Numbered from the stretch's first letter, positions 23,106 to 34,250 are shown. The stretch is 64,000 bases of DNA from Microcebus murinus (GCF_040939455.1 NC_134117.1:21941501-22005500), one strand, 5' to 3'. Notes: generated by a model from the sequence alone, not told the origin. Translations and numbers: made by a program.

Positions 23106-23769
23106 AGGGAGAAAAGGAAAGATGGAACTGCTGGCATTAAAATGCTTAAAGACCAGAAAATAGGGTATGAATAAAGACTAAAATTTCTTTTAGGTATATT
23201 AGGGGAAATGACTAGAGGATTATCTATTACTGTCTTAATGGGAAGAGGCCTCCTTACCCCCCCCCATCTAGATTTACAACAATTTGCTGCTGTATCTCTT
23301 TGCACAACCCCACCTCTACACCATTTTCACACTTCCTGGTCAGAACCCTCATCACTGTCAATCTTTCAATACTGAACTTTAGGGCAAGAGAACATTCAGC
23401 AGAAAGAGAAAAAAAAAATAGCAAGACCTCATCACACCATCCAATGTCAAAAATATTCACTCATATTTCCTCTTAAGCATGATTTTTCCTTCACTTTGAA
23501 CGTATATTTTTTTCTTGGCCTGCTCCAGTTTCTTCACAGCCTTTTTGAAGTTCAGTCACCAAAACCAAACATCAAGGAGATTGTAAATGAACCAGGGAGA
23601 ACACCTAGCGCCAAGGAGATACAAGCCTCGTGAAGTTCAGGAATGGGTGTTATGAAGCTTTATGTCTCCTGTGCTATGAAAGGTCTGCCCACATTTGAGA
23701 GATCATGCTCTAGATATGAGTGCCAAGCCGGAAACCCAGAGAACTGGCTGCAGCCTCTGCTCTGGAACT
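23103..23769. other. Intronic stretch, nothing recognised
   Basis: Contains a run of C at 23259-23267. The 127-codon ORF starting at 23643 runs into L2 sequence and is not a gene. Confidence 0.45.
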
Positions 23770-24070
23770 TTGGTTCTCTCAAGTGTCATTGTCTTGATGA
23801 GAACTTCCCTGAACACCCTAAGACTGCCCTTTATCCTGGTTTTCCCTACTCCCCTTTCTTGCTTTATTTTCCTTATAGCATTTATGACCAACTAACAATA
23901 TTTGTTATTGTAAAACCAACTGCAACAATAAATGTTATAACACTTTTTGTTTTATTTGACAGACATGGCAAGATTCTCAGTGTGCTAGATTTCTGGTTTT
24001 GTTTCTTGATGTACCCAAGTGCCTAGAGTAGTGCTTAGGACATGGTCAGTGTTCAGTAAACACTGATGGG
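23770..24070 (+). mobile_element. L2 LINE 3' end
   Basis: 'gatgagaacttccctgaaca', 'tattttccttatagcattta', 'gcctagagtagtgcttagga' and 'cagtgttcagtaaacactga' match the sense L2 3' region and tail. Confidence 0.75.
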
Positions 24071-24411
24071 AAGAGGAATGGAAATTGGAAAGGAGGACTG
24101 GAGGGAGAGGAGGCCAGCCTCAATCCCTTACTGTGCAACCTAGACTGGGAAATTCTGATCACCACTGTTGGTCACCAGAAGAGTCCCTGTACTGCTAAAA
24201 TGTGGTGACAAATTACCGCAGCTCAAATATACTTAGGGAGTTTCTCAGGTACTGGAAGCAGCAGTAGAAGCCAACTAATCAAGACAGGAATTGTGTTCGC
24301 CTTAAAACACCGCAACCCACTCAGCAATAAAAAGGAATGAACTGCTGACACACACAACAACATGGAGGAGTCTGAGAAGCAGATTCCTCTTCTGTGATTA
24401 GTGAAAAAGAA

Positions 24412-24532
24412 TCATCTTCTGGTGAGTCTGGCTTATTCTTGGACTTTTGCTTTATTTCATGTAATAGAAAATCAGCTTAAGTTCCTATAAGTGCCTGTTG
24501 CAAATCTGATTGAATTGTATTGCAACAGAGAA
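24412..24532 (+). repeat. 121-bp copy of 21753-21873 inserted in an L1 3' UTR
   Basis: Gap-free match to sequence 2.66 kb to the left, same orientation, about 95% identical by eye (six differences counted). The surrounding L1 reads through on both sides without it, so this is the insertion, and no poly-A or target duplication accompanies it. Confidence 0.85.
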
Positions 24533-24537
24533 ACATG

Positions 24538-24577
24538 AAAGTATACTTCTTTCAGACACACGAAAGAAGTATACTTT
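24538..24577. repeat. 16-bp perfect hairpin at the edge of the insertion
   Basis: AAAGTATACTTCTTTC at 24538-24553 and its exact reverse complement at 24562-24577, with an 8-base loop. The right arm belongs to the L1 (it continues into 'tatatgattcaattt'), while the left arm is extra. The left arm is therefore an inverted copy of its neighbour. Confidence 0.92.
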
Positions 24578-24835
24578 ATATGATTCAATTTACATAAAAT
24601 ACAAACTAATCTACAGTGACAAAAAACAGCTCAGTGTTGTTCTGGGGCAGGAGGTGGAAGGAGAGATGGACGACAAAGGGGCACGAGGAATCTCTGGCAA
24701 AGCAGTTGGAAATGCTCCACATCTTGGTGGTGGTTTCACAGGCACCTACAACCATCAGAACTGATTGAACTGTGTCCTTTAAATGAATGTGGGTTATTAT
24801 ACATAAATTATTTTTCAGTAAAATATAAGGAATAA

Positions 24836-25739
24836 ACTACCATAATGGGCACAGTGAGGGGCAGATGGGCTCTTTAGCCTGGTTTTCTGCCCAAAGACAA
24901 CAGGCTTTTCATACGAAATCAACAGGCTGGATGTCCATCCACAAAGTGCAATGTCAACCCAGAAGTCTGATGAATTTCTCTGTATTTCACCTTCCTTCAT
25001 CACCCCTTCTCCTGAGACTAAGAAATCTTCCAACAGTATCTCATCCATGCATCAGCTCTCATCATCCACCTCACTGTGTGGTCACACTAGATGCTGTTTG
25101 TATCACTTGTCATACAGGAGACTGCGCCAACACTTCTCCAGGGCCAAGGCCACCATAACCCCCAAGCCCCCAGCATCTGTCTGGAGAATCTCACCTTGAC
25201 CCTAGCCTGCTCTTCTTTTCTCTTAGAAGTGTTTAAACATCAGAAAAGTACCACAGAAAGAAAAAAAAGAAAGAAAGTATACTTCCAATGGAAAAGATTT
25301 TTCATTTAAATGCACTTTATTGTGTGATGTATTCCTTTAATTAAAGTGTGTGTCCGGGTGCATTGGTTGCTATTACAGTGCAATCCCTCATGTTTATTGA
25401 ATGCAAGAGTAGCTGGGGCAATGCAGTGGAAACTCACATATTAGCTAAAACGCAGCTTAAAGCTATAGTTCCTTGAGCTTCTGAGCTTCTAAGGGTAGAT
25501 AATCTTCAGAGTGATTTTGGTCAATGGCCAAGTGTGATGAGATGTTTTCTGTCAATTTGAGAAGGTCTGCTCCGAAAAACCAATTCTCACTTCCCAAATA
25601 CCTTGTTTGGTTGTCTTGTTATCTAACTCAGATTCCATCCTTCACCTCTGGCAGAAACATAAAGCCAGACAGAGGAAAGCCATGCACTAGGAAGTTTCCA
25701 AGGCCTTCAAAAGGTGGTACAGGAAAGTAGAATTATTAA
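24836..25739. other. Intronic stretch, nothing recognised
   Basis: Small ORFs at 24815-25309 on both strands show no domain. A short poly-A/GAAA run lies at 25258-25276. Confidence 0.45.
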
Positions 25740-25885
25740 CAGTCCCTGCCATTCATATGTTACTTTACAGTTTACAAAGCAATTTGATGTTTTTTCATGG
25801 GCTCCTCTTAGGGTCTTGTATAGTAAGTATAATTACTGATTTGGGAACTGAGACTCACAGGATAAGTGAGATAACCGAGGTGCAT
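25740..25885 (-). mobile_element. MIR-type SINE
   Basis: 'acagtttacaaagcaatttg', 'gtatagtaagtataattact' and 'ggaactgagactcacaggat' follow antisense MIR-family text. Confidence 0.65.
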
Positions 25886-25899
25886 GGAAAAGAGCAAGG

Positions 25900-26095
25900 T
25901 GCACTTGAGCCACACCTCTGAGTGTGAGTCCTGTGCTGTCTCCCCAAGCCCAGATCAGATGTCTATTCTGATCATGCCACTGGTTATGACTGACTTTGGG
26001 ACAGATCTTGGGACCTCTCTGGATCTTACTCTCCTGATGTCTGTAAAAAGGGGATATTTTGATAATCCTTCAATTACCAAATTCTAAAAGTCTCT
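25900..26095 (+). mobile_element. MIR SINE
   Basis: 'cactggttatgactgacttt', 'gggacctctctggatcttac' and 'tgtctgtaaaaaggggatat' follow sense MIR. It lies head to head with the preceding MIR. Confidence 0.6.
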
Positions 26096-26429
26096 ATATG
26101 CTTCTACAAACTGAGAAATGAGAAACCAGAGGGAAAGGAAGTTTTGTCCCACGGTCATCTGGAAGGGTAGTTAATATTATTCCTAGCCACGGTCCTGTTA
26201 CACTGCAAAGAAAACCTAGCTTTTCCTTCAGTTATCACACTTGTGTTTCCCTCAAAACTACTGAAAACAATGTCATCATAAAAATAGCAGACTCAAAACA
26301 TAGTCAATTATTAATCAATGACTCTACTAACATCAACTGTTTTCATTTCCCTATAATCTCTGCCAGGCCATGCCAACACACATTCATATCACCTCACAAG
26401 AGTTTTTCACAAGGAAGAAGATCCACCTT

Positions 26430-26880
26430 TTCTTTTCTTTAGCTAAAATGGTACCTCCCAGATACCTTTTCCTTCCAACTAGATTATAAGCTTCTTGCAG
26501 GCAGGAACCCTAAATAACATCCCTAGGAGATGCCTCAGCATTCACGTCTTACTGCTCTGCTAGGATACAGTAGCATTGAAAGTATGTTGCTAACAACATT
26601 GAAAGTATGTGTCTCTGCTTCTTGAACTCTTCCTTCTATAATTTAAGCTCTGCTCTCTTTTCTGGATTCTCCTTTAAAAAAATACTTAGTTTCTCCTTTG
26701 GCTCTAGCATTTACCAGCTCCTCATAATAGGGTTAAATCACCAAGTTCTCTATGTCATGTTTTTAATTCTTCAACTTGGAAATAAGAAAATAAGAAGTAA
26801 ACAAACCAGGTTATTGTGATGCACATGGAAGCACTTAGCACAATGCTTGATATACAGTAACTACTCACTAAATATGCATT
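26430..26880 (+). mobile_element. L2/MIR tail fragments
   Basis: 'agattataagcttcttgcag' followed by 'gcaggaaccctaaa' (26481 on), and later 'agcacttagcacaatgcttg' then 'taactactcactaaatatgc' (26831 on), are pieces of the sense L2 3' end with unrelated sequence between them. Confidence 0.55.
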
Positions 26881-26889
26881 AGATCTGAG

Positions 26890-27551
26890 AATCTAAAACA
26901 CTATGTGTCTATATTTATAGTTCTCATTAGGGTTAAAGAGAAAAAGGAAAAAAGAAAACATGCAGTAAAAACTCAACTCAATCCAGCCTTCTCAAAACTA
27001 CTCTTAATTTCTCTCATTGTTCTTTCAGAAACATTCAGCAGAATCAACAGCATCTTCTGAAAACATTGTCTATGAAGTACCTTACCAAGGACCTCTTTTC
27101 AGGATTCAATACAAAAACTGTAGCCCAGGCTATGGGTACCAAATGACAACTTAAAGCCACATCAAAATGACAGATGCATCCAGAGTGGTGTTACAGCCTT
27201 CAAGTTCAGCCAGGTTTGAATATAATTTGTTGGTCAGAAGCTGTTAAAGTATAAAGGGTGATCCCTTCACAGGGAGTTTCTGCTAGACACTAGTGAAATG
27301 CACACCTTCATCCATGAATTGATTTTGGGGTATTTACTACATACTGGGTACTAGCAACTCACAGAAGACAAGACAAGGTGTTTTGTCCATGGCTACTCAC
27401 AGTCTTGTGCAAAATAGGGTGGTTATAATTTGGAGTGATGGATGGAGATGCATTGGTGCAAGAACAGGCAGGGACCTAGGACTGCTTGGTAGAGATCAAA
27501 AAGGCTTTCCAGAGATATTCAAGCTGAGTGAGAATTTGCTAAACAGAAATC
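26890..27551. other. Intronic stretch, nothing recognised
   Basis: Mixed sequence without identified repeats or exons. Confidence 0.45.
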
Positions 27552-27855
27552 AAATCATGGTGGATTTGGTGGCTCACACCTGTAATCCTAGCACCCTGGG
27601 AGGCCAAGGCAAGAGGATCACTTGAGGCCAGAAGTTCAAGACCACCCTCAGCAAGAGCGAGACCACATCTCTACAAAAAAATAGAAAAATTAGCTAGGTA
27701 TAGTGGCACCCTTCTGTGGTCCCAGCTACTCAGGAGGCTGAGACAGGAGGACCGCTTGAGCCCAGGAGTTTGAGGTTACAGTGAGCTAGCTATGACAATA
27801 CCACTGCACACTACTCGGTATAAAAAACTAAAACTCTGTCTCCAAAAAAAGGAAA
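27552..27855 (+). mobile_element. Old Alu SINE (AluJ-like)
   Basis: Dimeric Alu: 'ggtggctcacacctgtaatc', 'gaccaccctcagcaagagcg', 'aaaaaattagctaggta'-like linker, 'cagctactcaggaggctgag' and a short A-rich end. It lacks the extra 'aattggccaacta' linker, is more diverged than the other two Alus, and has no clear target duplication, so it is probably older. Confidence 0.9.
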
Positions 27856-27879
27856 AATCGAACCACACAACCAGAATCA

Positions 27880-28200
27880 GGCTTTTCCATTGATTTCTCT
27901 GTTCTTTCTTCCATTCCCCTCCAACTACACATTTTTCGCCATCTTTAAGGCCAACCTAAAGTACCTCCTTTCTTATAAGTCCAAATATTCCAGCCCAGAG
28001 AGATTTCTTCCTGGGAAGGAAATACCCATGCTTCTGGATTCCTAGATGTTGCCCTAATCTCAAATTTCTGTCCTACCTTCTGAGCTGCTGGAAGGCAGTG
28101 CCATGACAACAGGTTCCCATCATTTTATGTCCAGCATAAAGCACCATGCTTTGTACTTAGTAAACACTGCTATAAATGTACAGCCAATGAATAATCACCT
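27880..28200 (+). mobile_element. L2 LINE 3' region
   Basis: 'catctttaaggccaacctaa', 'agtacctcctttcttataag', 'ttctgagctgctggaaggca' and 'agcaccatgctttgtactta' followed by 'gtaaacactg' match sense L2. Confidence 0.65.
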
Positions 28201-28231
28201 CAACAATCATTCATGTCATGAACGGATATAG

Positions 28232-28318
28232 TAGTCTGGTTTTTTGTTGCTGTCGTTTGTTTGTTGTGTTTTTTTGTTTTGTTTTGTTTTTTGTTTGTTT
28301 GTTTGTTTGTTTGTTTAG
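28232..28318 (+). repeat. (TTTG)n-rich low-complexity tract
   Basis: Irregular GTTT units, ending in seven consecutive GTTT repeats at about 28289-28316. Confidence 0.92.
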
Positions 28319-28324
28319 AAAACA

Positions 28325-28635
28325 TGGTCTATAAATCATGGCTCTGATAGCCAGGTAGATTTGAATCCAGCTTCTGCTACTTCACCCACTTTCCCCACCC
28401 CCCACAAACTCACACTAACACACTCACCTTGGAAAAGTTAGTTGTGCTTTCAAGTCTTCCACTTTTTCCTCTGTTTGTCTGTTTCTTTGGGGAATCACAG
28501 TGACACCTTTTTCAAAGTGTTATAAGGATTAAATGAGACTCTGAATGTAAGAGTTTGGTGCAGTGCCTGGAATGCAGCTATTAACACTACTGCCACTGAC
28601 TGGCATTGTCAATTACCATTGTTAATTACCACTGT
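28325..28635 (+). mobile_element. MIR SINE
   Basis: 'gatttgaatccagcttctgc', 'ttataaggattaaatgagac' and 'gtgcagtgcctggaatgcag' follow sense MIR. A C/A-rich stretch lies between the two halves. Confidence 0.7.
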
Positions 28636-28654
28636 TATTGTTGTTGTGTGTGTG

Positions 28655-28800
28655 TGTTTTCACCTCAACTAGACTATAAATATCCTTGAGAACAGAAATT
28701 ATATCACATATTTCTCTGTGTTTCTCATAATACCCAACACAGGGCTGCACAAAAACTAGATTCCCAATAAATATTAACTGACCAACTGGTTAATATGCCC
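28655..28800 (+). mobile_element. L2 LINE 3' end
   Basis: 'actagactataaatatcctt', 'gagaacagaaattatatcac' and 'cccaataaatattaactgac' are the sense L2 tail. Confidence 0.75.
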
Positions 28801-28959
28801 AAGCACTAGGTAGGACTTCAGGATGAAAGGAAGCCACTAGTGCTAGATTGGAGCAACTTCCTTTCTTTCCTTGGGGAAGTAGCTTTCAAGGATGAGTTGC
28901 TACTAGAGTGAGTAGCTTATGCTGGGACTTTCCCACACTCATTAATCCAGTTGGTCAAC

Positions 28960-30035
28960 AGGTAAGTCTAGATCCCCTGTCCTATGCATCCCAGCACAAA
29001 GGAGACCACAGAGTCCCCACCTTCCTAGAGCTTTAATTCTTGTGGGAGTGACAGACATGCCACAGATAAGAATTAACATGCTGAATGGCAGAAAATTGTT
29101 ATGAAGAAAAATAAAGTAGGATAAGGGGTGCCAGTAATAGGTGGGAGGAAATTGAATTTTATACAGAGTGGTTGGAGAAGGCATTTCTAAAAAGATGGTA
29201 TTTCAGCAGAGACATGAGGGCAGTGAAAGCTCAAGCCAAGTGCACAATCTGCATCCCAAACAGAGTGCAAGAGAAGAAGACTGAACAGGGCTGTGTTGGC
29301 AACTGGAGGAACAGCAAGGAAGCCAGAGTTGTGGAGCACAGGGCATGAGTGGGAGAGATGTGGGGGATGAGGTCAGAGAAGGAGCAAGAAGGGCAGAGGG
29401 CAGGGTAGAATTACATGTGATCTTATGAGCCACAGAAGACCTAAGGTCTTACTCTGAGTGAGATGGAAGCTGTTGGAGATTTTTGAGCAAGGATTATGTG
29501 ATATGATTTACATCTTATTGGACCACTCTGGCCACTTTATGGAGAGTCGATGGTAGGTGGACAGGGAGGAAGAGGTTGTTACGACAATCCATGTGAGACG
29601 TGGACGATGGCAGCATGGATCAGCCATGAGCAGTGGAGAAGGGAGTGAAGAGTGTTGAGACTCTGGGTGCATTTTACAAGTACAGCCAAGACAATTTGCT
29701 TAAGGATCCTAGAGTGTGAAATGAAGAGAAGAGCCAAGACTCTAAAGTATTTGCCCTGGAAAATTAGAAGAATTAAACTGTGAGAGGAGTAAATTTATGA
29801 AGGGCAATGAATAGAAACCAGGTGTTTAATTTTAGAGTGAAATATCTGGCATACTTATGAGATATCCATGTTGAGATATCAAGTAGGCAGTTCAATGAAC
29901 GAGTCTGGCATACAGAGGAGAAAGCTGGGCTAATAATTAGGACCAATAAATGGTATTTAAAACCACCAGGCTGGATGAAATCATGAAGGGAGTGAGTGAG
30001 GGCATAGAAGAATGGCGCCCAACAGTGCTTCAATA
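28960..30035 (-). mobile_element. L2 LINE with reverse-transcriptase remnant
   Basis: Antisense L2 from the 3' UTR ('tagatcccctgtcctatgca', 'gcagagacatgagggcagtg', 'tactctgagtgagatggaag', 'catgtgagacgtggacgatg') into the ORF. On the minus strand, 29773-30033 still reads residues fitting the L2 RT region: 'HSLHDFIQPGGFKYHL' and 'LNCLLDISTWISHK'. The YADD catalytic box expected after 'KYHL' is destroyed. This is a dead relic, not a gene. Confidence 0.8.
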
Positions 30036-30099
30036 CCTGGAGAGGTCAGAAAGGTGACGCAGAACCGTGCAAGTCCCCTGGAAGGAGCAGCCAGTGAGG

Positions 30100-30530
30100 G
30101 AGAAGATCCCAAGGAGAAGGTATCCTATCTTCCACACCGCTCCACCCCCACTGTTACTCCTTCTCCCCCTAATACGGCTGCTGCTGCTGCTGCTTCACTG
30201 AGCACCCTCCCCTGGCCAGCGTCCCCACACCCCCTAGTCTCAGCCTTTGCATGTCTTTTTTAGAGGGAACTTCCCTGATCCCCAATATCAACTCCCGCCC
30301 TACCAGATCACCTTGGGCTTTGCCTTCTTAACACTTTGGGTATGAATCTATGCACATATATCTCTATAAATATAATTTTACCTGGCAATTTGCATAATTC
30401 CATGTTTGTTTACATGTATATACAATAAACATTCATTTTTGACTAGACCATTAATGATATGAACAAGACAGGGCCCTGTCTCATTCCATCCATCCCAGAG
30501 TGCACTGTTCAATGAATGCAGGCATGAATG
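30100..30530 (+). mobile_element. L2 LINE 3' region
   Basis: 'cagcctttgcatgtcttttt', 'gagggaacttccctgatccc', 'gaacaagacagggccctgtc' and 'gttcaatgaatgcaggcatg' match sense L2. A short (CTG)5 run sits at 30178-30193. It lies head to head with the L2 just before it. Confidence 0.65.
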
Positions 30531-30539
30531 CCAGGTCCT

Positions 30540-30755
30540 GGGATAGGTGTATCATATTCATTATCCAATTGTGACTTAATAGCAATACTGTGATGTCCGT
30601 ATAATTAGTCCCACTTTACAGCTATGAAAACTGAGGATGAGGAAGATTGACTAACTAGTCAAAGGTTAACCTAGCTAATGAGAAACTACACCAGGATTGA
30701 AAAGAAAACCCAGGTCTATCTGATTCAAAGCAGATGCCCTTTGCACATTCACTGT
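30540..30755 (-). mobile_element. MIR SINE
   Basis: 'agtcccactttacagctatg', 'aaaactgaggatgaggaaga' and 'aaacccaggtctatctgatt' follow antisense MIR. Confidence 0.75.
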
Positions 30756-31989
30756 TACCCCTACATAGTCATCGTTCAGCAAATATTTGATGCTGATCTG
30801 TTTAGAAAGGGGCTGATTGTGAATGATGAAAGGGAAAGGGGACTTCGTGAGATGGAACCTGATTCTAAGCGCTCTCCACGTTCCCCACCTACTCCGTTAC
30901 CTCACATCCACACACAGCTGTCCCACAGCTGTCTGTGCTGAGCATTCTCCACTTGCTCTTGTGCCACAGCCATATTCTGCCCCTCTGCCCTACCCCACAC
31001 CCCACAGGGCTGGCCCGCAGGGACTGCATTAGCCCACCTGCATTTCTCGCCCTTTGCATCCAGCTGCATTCAGCCAAAGGAGGGCTCCAGCTGCAATCTG
31101 GCTGATGAGAAGAGCTTAGGGTCTGTCTTCCCCACTCCCTGCCCTGCGTGCACTCCACATGTCTAGCAGAGGTTCCAACACATATAACTTCAGCTGTTGG
31201 GTGCCCCTTCTCCTAGCCATGCCAGCTCTCTCCAGAAATTCAGTGACATGGTTTCTTGTGTGTGCCCCATTCAAGCCCCAGGTTCAAACAGCCTGGTACT
31301 GCTGCTAGTCCCTGGGTGCCTTGCCACGCTGTGTTGCTTCCCTCAGCTCTGCACCTCCCTCTGCAAAGAGTCCCTTCACTCAATTCTCTTCAGAAATCCA
31401 GCCAGGGCCCATCTTCTCCATGGGGGTAGGGGGAGCCTGACTTGTGCAGCTCAAAGCTCGCCCTTTCTCTGTGTCACCCTGCTCTGGCCACGCCCCTCCT
31501 GGCTTCCAGCACAGTCCACACCCTCAGGCAGATAGCTGCACTGTGCCTGCTCCGGTTTTTACAGCCATCCACAGTCCCATAAAAACCAATGAAACAGAAA
31601 CCCAGAAAATCTTTATCACACCTGAGAAATTTCCTGTAACTGTCCTGAAATTGCCGTGGATCTCCCGTGGCAAAACTTAAAGAAGAGAAAAAAGAAAAAC
31701 AGGACGGCAAAAGGAGGCTTGACATCCAGGTGTAAACTAGTGGTACTCCCATCTTTCCCCTGACTGTATGAAAAATGAAGTGCCCACACGGAGCTCAGCC
31801 TGTTTGAAGAGAGAGATATGCCCCGCGTGCCTCCAGTTCTGAGGGCTGCACTGTTTGCATAAAAATCTTCAAAAGCCCAGTTCCCAAGTGTGCAAGAGGG
31901 AGCCTGTGATGCAAGTCCAAGCCAGGTCTGAATGAAAAGTTAGACGGACAGGTGCCCACGTCAAGTCTGCTGCCCCAACACACCCATGC
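30756..31989. other. Repeat-poor, C-rich intronic block
   Basis: More GC-rich than the surroundings (for example 31000-31550), hence several chance ORFs. The 112-codon frame at 31197-31535 has no recognised domain or splice boundaries. Confidence 0.45.
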
Positions 31990-32165
31990 TAGCACCCTGG
32001 GTAAGCACAATTAATGGAAAGTGGTTTGTGCAGTTTCTGTAAACATATTAAATACCTTGCTCTGCACATTTATCTGACATTAAGTGATTAACCAGTTGCA
32101 TAAGCTAATATTTATACATGAATTACAACTGCGTAATGCAAATTAGGCCCCATTCATCATGGCAT
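31990..32165. promoter_or_regulatory. Candidate conserved non-coding element
   Basis: Repeat-free AT-rich block with an octamer-like 'atgcaaat' at about 32137, 'cacaattaatgg' and 'attaagtgattaac' homeodomain-type sites, and 'gtaaacatatt' resembling a forkhead site. Regulatory function is only inferred from this composition. Confidence 0.3.
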
Positions 32166-32184
32166 CGGAGAATCTGGCAAAGGA

Positions 32185-32315
32185 AACGGAGCCCAGGGAT
32201 ATTCTAGTTAATCCCCACATTATAGACAGGAAACTGAGGCAGAGAGAGGAAGTGACATGTCCAAGGCGGGAAAGAGCAAGGGCTGAGGACCCTGCCTCAC
32301 ACTCCAGTTCTCTTT
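32185..32315 (-). mobile_element. MIR SINE
   Basis: 'tagttaatccccacattata' and 'aggaaactgaggcagagaga' followed by 'ggaagtgacatgtccaagg' follow antisense MIR. Confidence 0.75.
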
Positions 32316-32404
32316 CTGCCATATTTTGCTGTTTTCCACTAACAAGAGGAACAGGGTGCCCACCTCTCCTAGATTCCTGAAGAAATAAAAATTGGAGATT
32401 CCCT

Positions 32405-32530
32405 AACTTCCATGAAGGCCAGAATAATAATAACTAACATTTCTTGAGCAAGCAGATACTAAGATCTTGATGGAGTCAATGATTTAATTCTCCCAACAGC
32501 ACTATGAAATCAATGCCAGTATTAGGAATT
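32405..32530 (-). mobile_element. MIR SINE 5'/3' piece
   Basis: 'aataactaacatttcttgag', 'ttaattctcccaacagcact' and 'atgaaatcaatgccagtatt' follow antisense MIR. Confidence 0.6.
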
Positions 32531-32534
32531 ACAG

Positions 32535-32745
32535 CTAGGACCGAGAGCACTGATTCTCGATGCCAGTCGCCTGGGTTGACGGCCCAGTCCCACCAACAAT
32601 GAGCTGTATGAACTTTTCCGTTCCTGTCTCTACATCTGTGAAATGTAGATAATAATAATATTATAGCATTTACCTCGTAGACTGATTGTAAATAGTACAT
32701 TAGCTAATGCAAATAAAGCCATTACAATGGTGTCTAGAATATTGT
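32535..32745 (+). mobile_element. MIR SINE
   Basis: 'gagagcactgattctcgatg', 'agtcgcctgggttgacggcc', 'catctgtgaaatgtagataa' and 'gcatttacctcgtagactga' follow sense MIR, in opposite orientation to the piece before it. Confidence 0.75.
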
Positions 32746-32819
32746 GCCTAGAACATAGTGAGTACCCTATAAAATGTTCCCTATTTTGTTGTTCCAATTG
32801 TGTTCCCTATTTTGTAGGC

Positions 32820-32930
32820 AAGGGGCGAAATACAGAGACATGAAAGAATCTGCTCAAGTACACACAAGCACACAGCTGATGAGAGACTGAGCCAGGTTTC
32901 AATCCAGGCCTTCTCTTCCAGAGGGAACAC
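32820..32930 (-). mobile_element. MIR SINE fragment
   Basis: 'acacaagcacacagctgatg' and 'gagccaggtttcaatccagg' follow antisense MIR. Confidence 0.65.
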
Positions 32931-32994
32931 TTGCTCTCACAGGAACTGCCCAGCAGAACTCCGTGCAATGTTGGAAATGATCTATATCCTTGCT

Positions 32995-33145
32995 ATCCCA
33001 GGGGACAGGAACCAGCCACATGTGGTTACTGAACACCTGAAATGTGGCTAGTGCTGTTGAGGAATGGAATAATTTTATTTATTTGCAATTAATTTAATTT
33101 AGAGACACATGTGGCTAGTGGTCACAGTACTGGACAGCACACTTC
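32995..33145. mobile_element. Palindromic DNA-transposon relic (MITE)
   Basis: 'agccacatgtggttactgaa' and 'atgtggctagtgctgttgag' on the left are mirrored by 'gacacatgtggctagtggtc' then 'acagtactggacagcac' on the right, with 'aattaatttaattta' at the centre. This is a common mammalian fold-back element; I cannot name the family safely. Confidence 0.6.
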
Positions 33146-33149
33146 TCTA

Positions 33150-33365
33150 CCTTGTTCATTCTATGATCCTTGTACCCCAGCTCAGTGCCTGATGCAGGGT
33201 AGGCAGCTTTTGTCACTCTTGAGAATATAAACCCTTATTACCCCATCTTTCTGATGTTACTGCCCTCGCAAGTCTGTCCTCAATCAATCTGTGTCCTCAA
33301 TCTGCTAAAATGAACCCATAAATGTTTGTAGGAAGAACGAATAAATAAATGCATGAACCTGTCAC
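33150..33365 (+). mobile_element. L2 LINE 3' end
   Basis: 'ttgtaccccagctcagtgcc', 'tgatgcagggtaggcag' and 'cataaatgtttgtaggaaga' follow the sense L2 tail with some rearrangement. Confidence 0.55.
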
Positions 33366-33513
33366 CTCCAGCTAGGTTGAAAAATGGCTTCTTGTGAAGC
33401 GGGGTGGATCTCCTGGTCTCCCCTCCTTTGTCATGATGCAGACACTCCTTCTCCAGCCTGAAGCACTCTTTTTTCTGCTCTTAAGAAAAGACCAGGAAGC
33501 CCAAATCAGAGGT

Positions 33514-33853
33514 CTTTTTTTTTTCTTTTTTTTTTTTTGAGATAGAGTCTCACTATGTTGCCCGGGCTAGAGTGTGGTGGCGTCAGCCTAGCTCACAACA
33601 ACCTCCAACTCCTGGCCTCAAGCAATCCTCCTGCCTCAGCCTCCTGAGTAGCTGGGACTACAGGCATGCACCACCATGCCCGGCTAATTTTTTCTATATG
33701 TTTTTAGTTGGCCAATTAATTTCTTTCTATTTTTAGTAGAGACAAGGATCTCACTCTTGCTCAGGCTGGTTCCAAACACCTGACCTTCAGTGATCCTCCC
33801 GCCTCGGCCTCCCAGAGTGCTAGGATTACAGGCGTGAGCCACTGCGCCCGGCC
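33514..33853 (-). mobile_element. Alu SINE of strepsirrhine type, antisense, with target duplication
   Basis: Poly-T start, 'gagatagagtctcactatgt', 'gttggccaattaatttcttt' (the strepsirrhine linker in reverse), 'ctcactcttgctcaggctgg' and the end 'cactgcgcccggcc'. The 13-bp duplication CCAAATCAGAGGT lies at 33501-33513 and 33854-33866, identical on both sides, so the insertion is fairly young. Confidence 0.95.
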
Positions 33854-34084
33854 CCAAATCAGAGGTTCTAAAGGTCCTTAATCCCCCATAGCCTGAGCCC
33901 CACCTGGGCACACACCTTAGCGTCAGGAAGAGCATTTGGAACACACTGATCTCTCATTTTGAATCTGGCAGTCATGTTCCCAATGTGTCCATGGAAATTT
34001 CAAGAACTGTTTAAAACAGATCCCACACTGGGATCTGAAAAATTAAGGTGTTTCACTATGAAGTGAGACACACCCGTGAATCTC

Positions 34085-34250
34085 AATCCTGTTATTTCTA
34101 GCTCTGGTAACTTGGGCCACTTACATGCTCTAAAACAAAAGTTTCCTCATCTCTAATGTGGGAACAATGGTGCCTTTTTCCAAAGGACTGATAGGAACAC
34201 TGAGTCTGAAGAACTTAGCAAATAAGTCATATGTGTTCATGAAAGAATGT
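34085..34250 (+). mobile_element. MIR SINE
   Basis: 'tagctctggtaacttgggcc', 'acttacatgctctaaaacaa', 'agtttcctcatctctaatgt' and 'gaagaacttagcaaataag' follow sense MIR. Confidence 0.7.

Larger units (their letters stand above)
24290..24835 (+). mobile_element. L1M 3' UTR, broken by a templated insertion
   Basis: 'cactcagcaataaaaaggaa', 'tgaactgctgacacacacaa', 'gattcaatttacataaaata', 'gggcacgaggaatctctggc' and 'tcagaactgattgaactgtg' give the sense 3' end of an L1M in order. Between 24411 and about 24552 the sequence is foreign: a copy of 21753-21873 plus one arm of a hairpin. Confidence 0.8.
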
